DNA of 64,000 bases, taken from contig JAMFRU010000058.1 in the NCBI GenBank assembly GCA_026224875.1, forward strand, positions 47,390 to 111,389, written 5' to 3'. Positions 57,364 to 64,000 of this stretch are shown piece by piece. The notes beneath the pieces were generated by a model. The model made no database searches, was not told where the DNA came from, and worked only from the letters and a program-made list of their open reading frames with translations. Within the stretch, counting starts at the first letter, position 1. Every line of letters begins with the position of its first letter. The DNA is from Acidocella sp. GTDB lineage: Bacteria; Pseudomonadota; Alphaproteobacteria; Acetobacterales; Acetobacteraceae. The translations under genes were made by a program, and so were the position numbers.

Positions 57364-57381
57364 ATTTTTAGGAGTTCTGTC

Positions 57382-57744
57382 ATGGTAGAACGCAGCATCA
57401 AAATCCCCGGTCCCGATCACCCCATCACGATCGAGAAAAACCCCCGCCGCGTTACGGTAAAACTTGGCGGCGCTGTGCTGGTGGATACGCGTGACGCACT
57501 GATATTGCGTGAAGCGAGCTACCCTGGGGTGCAGTACATTCCGCGCGCCGATACCGATATGACGCAGCTGACACGGAACGACCACACCACCTATTGTCCG
57601 TTCAAGGGCGAGTGCTCGTATTACAGTTTAAAAGGTGCCGCAAACGCCGTATGGAGCTACGAAGCGCCATACGCCGCCGTCGAGGCGATCCGCGATCATC
57701 TGGCGTTTTACCCTGACCGTGTCGAGATCGCCGAAACCGATTGA
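57382..57744 (+). CDS. DUF427 domain-containing protein
   Basis: RVTVKLGGAVLVDTRDALILREASYPGVQYIPRADTDM...TTYCPFKGECSYYSL...WSYEAPYAAVEAIRDHLAFYPDRVEI. Confidence 0.9.
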   Translation: MVERSIKIPGPDHPITIEKNPRRVTVKLGGAVLVDTRDALILREASYPGVQYIPRADTDMTQLTRNDHTTYCPFKGECSYYSLKGAANAVWSYEAPYAAVEAIRDHLAFYPDRVEIAETD

Positions 57745-58811
57745 TGAGATTTTCCGGCGCTGTTCAGCGGCGCATTGCTGCGCATACGATGCCGCAATTT
57801 GGTTGGCGGGGCGGAGAACCAGAGGTTACATCGCCTGGTTAATACTGAAGGTTCCGCGAAACCCAGCCGCTCCGAAATGCTGGAGAATTCGAGGTCCGTG
57901 TGCTGGATATAATAGAGCATGGCATCGCGGCGTATGTCGTCCTTGATCTGCTGGAAGGACGTGCCTTCCGCGATCAGCCGGCGGTGCAATGTGCGGGTAT
58001 GCATGTTGAATTTGGCCGCAACCGCTTCATTCGTGCAATGCCCGGTGCCGAGAAATTGAATGACCCAGCCGCGCACCTGCACCGGGAGCGGCGGCAGATG
58101 CTGGGGAAACGCGGTATCGATAAAGGAGGTTGCGGCTTGATACGTTGTCGGGTCCGGATTGGTGATCGGGCAGGCCATGTCCTGTTCGGAAAACACCACG
58201 CCATCCTCGTTCTGGCCGAACAATATCTCGCAGCCGTAATAGCGGCGGTAAACCTCGGGCGGTGATATGGGCTGGTGGCGGAAATGAATTTTGCGCGCGC
58301 GCACATAGCCGCCGGTGATTTCCATTGCCCCGAGGCTGCCGAGGAGCAGGATTTGCTCGATGGCCTGGGTTTTATTGGGGATGCGGTCGAGCAGAATGTC
58401 ATGGCCGGAGAACACGGCTTTTTCCTGGCGGCAAGGCCGTAGCCAGATGCGGGCGGAAAGGCTATGCGCGTAATTATGCGTGGTGACATACGTCAGCGCT
58501 TCGCCAAAACTCCGTGAATTTTTCATCACCGGCCCGAGCGGGCCATAGATATCGCAGCCGCCCTGGCGCCACGCCAGACGCATGCCGAAATCCGGGCAAT
58601 TCAGCGCGGCGGCGGCAAGTTCCAGGAGCTGGATGGTCTGCCGGTAGCTTGCTTCCAGCGTCTCGCCGGGCACATATCCAGCCTCTATGCCGGCCTGGTG
58701 CAGCAGCAGTGCGGGCTGGCCGCCCAGTTCCTCGACCAGTTCGGGAAAGAAGCGGAGCATGCTGGCGTGCAGAGCATCCACCGCATCCCCTTGGGCTTCG
58801 GGCTGGCTCAT
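57708..58811 (-). CDS. AraC-family transcriptional regulator (arabinose-binding-like N-terminus)
   Basis: FGMRLAWRQGGCDIYGPLGPVMKNSRSFGEALTYVTTHNYAHS; C-terminal HTH FNMHTRTLHRRLIAEGTSFQQIKDDIRRDAMLYYIQHTDLEFSSISERLGFAEPS. Confidence 0.87.
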   Translation of the reverse strand: MSQPEAQGDAVDALHASMLRFFPELVEELGGQPALLLHQAGIEAGYVPGETLEASYRQTIQLLELAAAALNCPDFGMRLAWRQGGCDIYGPLGPVMKNSRSFGEALTYVTTHNYAHSLSARIWLRPCRQEKAVFSGHDILLDRIPNKTQAIEQILLLGSLGAMEITGGYVRARKIHFRHQPISPPEVYRRYYGCEILFGQNEDGVVFSEQDMACPITNPDPTTYQAATSFIDTAFPQHLPPLPVQVRGWVIQFLGTGHCTNEAVAAKFNMHTRTLHRRLIAEGTSFQQIKDDIRRDAMLYYIQHTDLEFSSISERLGFAEPSVLTRRCNLWFSAPPTKLRHRMRSNAPLNSAGKSHQSVSAISTRSG

Positions 58812-59104
58812 ACCTCAGAAAATCTTGCGGCAGAGGATTTAAAATATCGGTGCAGCGTCTGGATGTTTGCCATGCTACTCTTCAAACCGGTTGCCAAAGC
58901 GGGCGCCACGTTCCGTGCGATCACATTATTGACGAGAATATCGAGCCGGCCTTGCTCTTTGGCAACGTGCTCGAATAGAGAAGCGATCTGCGCATCATCG
59001 CCATGATCAACGGCGATGCCCTTGCCAATGCCGCGACTGGCACCCGTCACGAGGGCGATTTTCCCCTTGAGCGTATCCACCCTAGCGGGCCTCAGCCGTG
59101 GCAT
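58808..59104 (-). pseudogene. Internally deleted short-chain dehydrogenase (SDR) remnant
   Basis: LKGKIALVTGASRGIGKGIA joined directly to VDHGDDAQIASLFEHVAKEQGRLDILVNNV; catalytic Tyr/Lys region absent. Confidence 0.7.
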
Positions 59105-60935
59105 CGGCCTTCGTCAGCTCCAGTCCTTCGAGGCCGCCGCCATCGCGCCATGTTTTCAGCACTGTCTCGTAAGCGTACCAGCCTGGGCCATAAACATCGC
59201 CAGCATAGGAGCGAAGTTTTTCCGAGCTCTCAGCATTAAAATAGCTCGGTGTGCATTCGCGCGAGAAGGCCGAGTGATCATAGGCGGTCTCGTGCATATG
59301 CTTCACCCAGTCATCCTGCGCCTGCTGGCTGGGCTCGGCCGCGTTCACACCGCGGCCGGTAAGTTCCTTGATGATATGGGCAATGTGGAGATCATGCAGA
59401 TCCATCTGCTCGGTCGTGCTGGCATTCAGCGCGCTTTGCACGTAGCCGGTAAAATACATGTTTGGAAAACCGCGCGTCATGATGCCGTGCAGCGTCGTAT
59501 AACCATCGCGCCAATGGTCGTAGAGGGACTTACCGTTGCGGCCCTCGATCACATCAATCCCCCAGCGCCGGTCGAGATCGCTGCTGACCTCAAAGCCGGA
59601 GGCAAAGATCATGCAATCAATCTTATATTCCACGCCGTTCGCAACGAACCCTTTTTCCGTCATGCGCTCCACGCCGTGCGTTGCCGACACATCGATCAGT
59701 TTCACATTCGGGCGGTTGAAGGTGGGATAAAAATCATCGTTCGAAGCCGGGCGCTTGCAGAGATAACGATACCACGGCTTCAACGCATTGGCCGTCTCTT
59801 TCTCCGTCACCAGCGATTCAACGCGGGCGCGCAGACGTTCCATCACGCGGTAATCCATCTGCTCGCGCCGTGCCACGGCCTGCGCCGGTGTCAGTGCCGG
59901 CCAGCCTTCCGCGGCGAATTCATCGGCGAGATTGCGCGTGATTTCCGTCCAGATATCGCAGATCAGATCAGCCTCGGGCGTGGGAATCCCTTCCATCGCC
60001 AGACGATGAAAATTCTTCTTCCGGTCCTGCTGCCAGCCCGGCTGCAGGGTTTTTACCCATTCCATATCGGTCGGCGGATTCACGCGTTCATCAACGGTTG
60101 AGGGCGTACGCTGCAGCACGTAAAGCTGCTTGGCATATTTGCCGAGATACGGCACCGCCTGCACGGAGGTCGCCCCGGTGCCGATGATGGCGACGCGCTT
60201 ATCGGCCAGTTTATCGAGCTGCGGGTCGCGGTTATTGCCGCCGGTATAGCCGTAATCCCAACGGCTGCTGTGGAACATCTTGCCTTTGAATTCGGCAATG
60301 CCCGGAAGGCCCGGTAGTTTGGGAATGTTCAGCAGCCCGTTGGCCATAATCACATGCCGCGCACGAATATCATCGCCGCGATCGGTCGTGACATGCCAGC
60401 GCTGGATGGCATCATCCCAGCGCAGACCCGTGACCAGTGTTTGAAAAACCTCATTGCCGCCCAGCTCGAATTTTTTAACGATCAGCTTGAAATAATCATA
60501 AATCTCATAACCCGAGGCGAATTTCTTCGTAGGCATAAAACCGGTTTCTTCGAGCAGCGGTAAATAGCAATAGGCGTCATTATCGCATTGCAGGCCCGGG
60601 TAGCGGTTCCAGTACCAAACCCCGCCCCAATCGCCGGAATGGTCGATGTTGCGGAAGTTGGTAATGCCGGCTTTTTTTAAATGATAAGCCGCGAGCAGCC
60701 CGGTCCAGCCAGCACCCAGAATGGCGACATCGAGATCCTCGGACATGGCCTCACGCGGCTTGAACGGCGTATGCGGATCCTGCGCGTACACATCCTCAAA
60801 CTCGCCAGTGGCGCGGACATATTGGTTGGTGGCCGCGCGCATCACGCGCTTATCGCGCTCGTGCAGATAACGCCCGCGGAGCGATGCGATATCGACAGTC
60901 TCGGGCGGGGGAACGATGGTTGGCTGACAGGTCAT
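59082..60935 (-). CDS. Flavin-containing monooxygenase / Baeyer-Villiger monooxygenase-like protein
   Basis: LDVAILGAGWTGLLAAYHL; FKGKMFHSSRWDYG (FxGxxxHxxxW); VAIIGTGATSVQAVPYLGKYAKQLYVLQRTPS. Confidence 0.9.
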   Translation of the reverse strand: MTCQPTIVPPPETVDIASLRGRYLHERDKRVMRAATNQYVRATGEFEDVYAQDPHTPFKPREAMSEDLDVAILGAGWTGLLAAYHLKKAGITNFRNIDHSGDWGGVWYWNRYPGLQCDNDAYCYLPLLEETGFMPTKKFASGYEIYDYFKLIVKKFELGGNEVFQTLVTGLRWDDAIQRWHVTTDRGDDIRARHVIMANGLLNIPKLPGLPGIAEFKGKMFHSSRWDYGYTGGNNRDPQLDKLADKRVAIIGTGATSVQAVPYLGKYAKQLYVLQRTPSTVDERVNPPTDMEWVKTLQPGWQQDRKKNFHRLAMEGIPTPEADLICDIWTEITRNLADEFAAEGWPALTPAQAVARREQMDYRVMERLRARVESLVTEKETANALKPWYRYLCKRPASNDDFYPTFNRPNVKLIDVSATHGVERMTEKGFVANGVEYKIDCMIFASGFEVSSDLDRRWGIDVIEGRNGKSLYDHWRDGYTTLHGIMTRGFPNMYFTGYVQSALNASTTEQMDLHDLHIAHIIKELTGRGVNAAEPSQQAQDDWVKHMHETAYDHSAFSRECTPSYFNAESSEKLRSYAGDVYGPGWYAYETVLKTWRDGGGLEGLELTKADATAEAR

Positions 60936-60972
60936 ATTTCTCGGAGCCTTTTCAAGACAATGCCGGCGCGGA

Positions 60973-61512
60973 TCAGCTCGCGCTGCCGGCAAAAAATTTA
61001 ATGCTGTAATCGCCATGCGCCCGGCCGGAAAAATGCCCGGCGCTGAACGCCATGCCCATCACGCCTTGGGACCAGTCGATGGAAAGGCCGAACTCCTGGT
61101 ACCAATCATACAGCATCACACGGTTGGCGATGCGCCACTCGCCGCCGCGCCTCTCCAGAACATCGAGGTAACGCCCGCCGATGCAGGTATCGCGCTCCTC
61201 CGCGCTCATGTTGACGCGGTGGTAGGAAATAACCTGGGTTTCCGCGCGGGCAGTATCGCCCTCCAGCTGGATATAGCTTTGGCCCAGCACATGCTGCGTG
61301 CAGGGGATGGCCGGGGACCCCGGCACGACCCAGGCCAGATATTCGTCGAAATTCCCGGCGAACACACCGTAATCGGTGATCGAATCCGGCCAATAGGCTT
61401 TTGTAATCATTGAGGCATCACGCCGGTCTTCACCACGCGCCAGACCTATGATGCATTCCCGGATCTTGTCGCGATCCAAAAGCGCTGCCAGTCCATCAAG
61501 GTCAACATCCAT
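60973..61512 (-). CDS. SnoaL-like/NTF2-fold (nuclear transport factor 2 family) protein
   Basis: DREKIRECIIGLARGEDRRDASMITKAYWPDSITDYG-like N-terminus (window reads LLDRDKIREC...) and GGRYLDVLERRGGEWRIANRVMLYDWY. Confidence 0.82.
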   Translation of the reverse strand: MDVDLDGLAALLDRDKIRECIIGLARGEDRRDASMITKAYWPDSITDYGVFAGNFDEYLAWVVPGSPAIPCTQHVLGQSYIQLEGDTARAETQVISYHRVNMSAEERDTCIGGRYLDVLERRGGEWRIANRVMLYDWYQEFGLSIDWSQGVMGMAFSAGHFSGRAHGDYSIKFFAGSAS

Positions 61513-61743
61513 GATCCGTTCCCTTATCCAGGCCGCATTTATGCAGGTGGCATCGTTGGGAGACATGGTATCCATCGCCAGCCCAGGCCGCTTGACCAAT
61601 TCAGACAAAACACGCACCGCGGGCCCTCGTCCAGCCCAAAGGGAAGGGGGATAAGGAAAAACCGCTGGCAATTTTATGATCTATGGTATATCGCATCTCA
61701 TAAATCGGCCGCGACCCAATGTTTTGCGCCGGCACAACGGGAG

Positions 61744-62946
61744 ATGAAGATGGACGGGAATTCGGCAGGCTGCCCTGTTCACCAGGGCAGGGACGACCGC
61801 AAAAGTGCCAAGGTCGCCGAGGCGAGCGCGGACATGCATACCGGCACCCGCGTGATCGGAAATTTTGTCGCGGCGCGCGATCTGCTGCGCTCACCGAAAA
61901 TGCGCCAGGCCGGTGCATCGATCGAGCATGTTGATCTCAGCAAGCCGGACGAAATATCGTTCTTCTTCCTGGATGGCGAGATACATCGCAAGCGCCGCGC
62001 CGCCGTGGCGGGGCTGTTCGCACCGAAAACGATCGTAACGCGGCATCACGTGGTGATGAACCGCGCGATCGATGAAATCACCGCTGATCTGCAAAAGCGT
62101 GGGTCGGCGCCGCTCGATGAGATGAGCTGGCAGATGGCCGTGGATGTGGCGGCCGATATCGTCGGCTTGACGGATAGTGACAGCAACAGAAACCTCGCGA
62201 TTCGTGTGCGCAAGGTGCTTGATGCCTCGATCCGCCAGCGCAAGGGGTTTTTCAGCAAGCTGGTGCTGAATGCCAGAATGCTCATTGCGGTCGGCAGATT
62301 TTACAAGCACGATATGCTGCCGGCAATTGCCGCGCGCAAAATCCAGCCCAAGGACGATGTGCTCTCCCATCTGGTGAAGGAGAATTACTCCAAGCGCGGC
62401 ATGATCATGGAATGCCTGAGCTATGGTGGCGCCGGCATGCTGACCACACGCGAGTTCATCGTGATGTGTGCCTGGCATTTGTTCGACAACCAGCCCCTGC
62501 GCGAGCGTTTTCTCTCAGGCGAGGAGAGCGATCAGTTTGCCATATTGGAAGAAATCCTCCGCCTTGAGCCAGTGGCGGCATTCCTCCAGCGGCGCGTGGC
62601 CGAACCATTCGAGGAGGCCAACGGCACGGCGTTGAAGGAGGGTGAGGTTGTCTCCATCAGCATCCGCGATGCAAATGTTGATGAAGCCATCACGGGCCCA
62701 TGCCCGTTCGAGCTCGACCCCGACCGTGGCAAAAGAATGAAGGTTATTGGCCCATTTATGAGCTTTGGCGACGGGCCGCACCGCTGCCCCGGCGCGCAGG
62801 TGGCGATGCACGAGACACGGATTTTCCTCGACAGGCTGTTTCGCCTCCCGGGCGTCAGGCTTGTCTCCGCCCCGGCCGTTTCATGGAACCCGAATATCCA
62901 TGGCTACGAGCTGCGCGGCGCCGTCGTCGCCTGCGATCCGGCTTAA
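61744..62946 (+). CDS. Cytochrome P450
   Basis: Heme loop SFGDGPHRCPGAQVAMHETRIFLDRLF; ExxR region EEILRLEPVAAFLQRRV. Confidence 0.93.
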   Translation: MKMDGNSAGCPVHQGRDDRKSAKVAEASADMHTGTRVIGNFVAARDLLRSPKMRQAGASIEHVDLSKPDEISFFFLDGEIHRKRRAAVAGLFAPKTIVTRHHVVMNRAIDEITADLQKRGSAPLDEMSWQMAVDVAADIVGLTDSDSNRNLAIRVRKVLDASIRQRKGFFSKLVLNARMLIAVGRFYKHDMLPAIAARKIQPKDDVLSHLVKENYSKRGMIMECLSYGGAGMLTTREFIVMCAWHLFDNQPLRERFLSGEESDQFAILEEILRLEPVAAFLQRRVAEPFEEANGTALKEGEVVSISIRDANVDEAITGPCPFELDPDRGKRMKVIGPFMSFGDGPHRCPGAQVAMHETRIFLDRLFRLPGVRLVSAPAVSWNPNIHGYELRGAVVACDPA

Positions 62947-62947
62947 C

Positions 62948-63268
62948 ATGCCGCGTATCCAGTTCATTGCCGCTGATGGCAGTGAGGAATTCATCGACGC
63001 CGTGGTGGGGCTCTCACTTATGGAAAATGCCGTATCCAACGGTATTGAAGCCATAAGGGCGGTTTGCGGCGGCAACGCCTATTGCGGGACATGCCGTGTG
63101 TATGTTGACCCCGCCTGGCGCGCGGTTACCGGCGAGGTTACCGAGATGGAACTGCCGTTGATTGAGGCAACAGATGACACCACCCCCGGTGTGCGGCTGG
63201 CGTGCCAAATCCCCGTTACCCCGGCGCTCGATGGCCTTATCGTCCGCACGCCGCTGTCGCAGGAGTGA
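62948..63268 (+). CDS. 2Fe-2S ferredoxin
   Basis: MPRIQFIAADGSEEFIDAVVGLSLMENAVSNGIEAIRAVCGGNAYCGTCRVYV... with a C-terminal RLACQIPVTPALDGLIVRTP. Confidence 0.92.
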   Translation: MPRIQFIAADGSEEFIDAVVGLSLMENAVSNGIEAIRAVCGGNAYCGTCRVYVDPAWRAVTGEVTEMELPLIEATDDTTPGVRLACQIPVTPALDGLIVRTPLSQE

Positions 63269-63330
63269 GCGTTACCTAATGGCGTAGCCGGGCCGCCGAT
63301 ACGCGCTTTAATATTGCGATAAGGTGCCGC

Positions 63331-63875
63331 TTAGGCGCCAAATGCCTTTTGTAGAAACGCAATACCAGCACCGAGAATGACATCATCGATGCTGTGGCCA
63401 AGCTGCGGCGAGAGGATTGTCTGCACGGGAATGCTTGCCGCTTTCAAGGCGGCCTCCGCATCCCGGGAGAGGAAGGCGGGCACCACCTGGTCGGCGCCGC
63501 CGTGCCCGAGCAGCACCGGCGCATGGTTTTTCATCTCTGCCTGTAAAGTGTCAGGGTCGACGAGTGCGCCGGACAACGCCAATATGGCGCGTGGCGCCAC
63601 GGGCCGGCGCAATCCGGTGAACAGTACCATCATGGCCCCCTGGCTGAAGCCGATCAACGCGGAGGCGGTGGGCGGCAGTGCATATTTTTCGAGCTGTTGA
63701 TCGATAAATTCATTCAATACCGGTGCTGCGTTGCGAACACCCGCTGCCAGCTTGGCGGGGCTCCGATCGGTGAGTGAAAACCATTGCCTTCCCATGGGCG
63801 CCATATCGTATGGCTCCGGCCCGTTCGGGGAGATGAATACAGCATCGGGCAGCACATTTCCCAAATAAGGGGCAG
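63331..63875 (-). pseudogene. Alpha/beta hydrolase (phospholipase/carboxylesterase family), 5'-truncated
   Basis: ASALIGFSQGAMMVLFTGLRR and LLGHGGADQVVP; N-terminal nucleophile-preceding HGxG segment missing, sequence switches to IS30-like DNA at about 63875. Confidence 0.75.
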
Positions 63876-64000
63876 GTGGGTTCAACTGATGAGCGCAACG
63901 GCCTGAGCGAATGTAGCTCCTGGCGTCTGAAAGCCAAGGGTTTTTCTGGGTCGAGTATTTAGCTTGAGCGCGACGTCGTTGAGGTCGTCCTGGTTGTAGA
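63876..64000 (-). mobile_element. 3' end of an IS30-family-like transposase gene (partial, continues past the window)
   Basis: Minus-strand frame YNQDDLNDVALKLNTRPRKTLGFQTPGATFAQAVALIS* (stop at 63884-63882), typical of IS30-family transposase C-termini. Confidence 0.82.

Noticed and set aside
57708-57850. Possible frameshift at the AraC regulator C-terminus
   Set aside because: The frame ERLGFAEPSVLTRRCNLWFSAPPTKLRHRM reads continuously through the second HTH, so the extended tail is unusual but not clear evidence of a frameshift
59016-60101. 361-aa plus-strand ORF opposite the BVMO gene
   Set aside because: Shadow frame; BVMO motifs on the other strand are clear
1-64000. CRISPR arrays, rRNA genes, prophage structural genes
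   Set aside because: No regularly spaced repeats, rRNA-like sequence or phage module was seen anywhere in the window

Overview
GC-rich 64 kb window from a bacterial chromosome, probably an alphaproteobacterium (Acetobacteraceae-like by protein character; this is inference). From left to right: (i) a GT4 glycosyltransferase, a tRNA-Asn, a tRNA-Leu and decayed small genes (0-2.6 kb); (ii) a compact minus-strand cluster of XRE-cupin regulator, nitrilase, glutamine-synthetase-like ligase, isopenicillin-N-synthase-like oxygenase and an unknown protein, leading into hflX (2.7-9 kb); (iii) a large accessory island for organosulfur (sulfonate-like) uptake and oxidation (9-30.6 kb). The island holds a GntR regulator, two ABC importers (one with a decayed ATPase gene), a DUF3604 protein, two paralogous LLM flavin monooxygenases, a TonB receptor, an acyl-CoA-dehydrogenase-like flavoprotein, a class II aldolase, a D-2-hydroxyacid dehydrogenase, a cysteine-dioxygenase-like cupin, a multi-rhodanese protein, an AprA/AprB-like flavoprotein plus ferredoxin pair, a peroxiredoxin and a LysR regulator. 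Next come (iv) a Sir2 deacetylase and a nearly complete aerobic cobalamin cluster (31.5-54.8 kb) with two cobalamin riboswitches, CbtAB, CobW/N/G/H/I/J/K/L/E/M, CbiD in place of CobF, CobB, BluB, CobS/T/Q/D/O/C/P and an embedded tyrosine-phosphatase-like protein; and (v) an acyltransferase, an AI-2E transporter, a DUF427 protein, an AraC regulator, and a BVMO/SnoaL/P450/ferredoxin oxidation cluster with an SDR remnant, ending in an esterase gene cut by an IS30-like element. The best candidates for an undescribed system are the organosulfur island, especially the AprAB-like pair with the rhodanese/thiol-dioxygenase genes, and the nitrilase/GS/oxygenase cluster. All calls come from reading the sequence and the supplied ORF translations; no database search was run.
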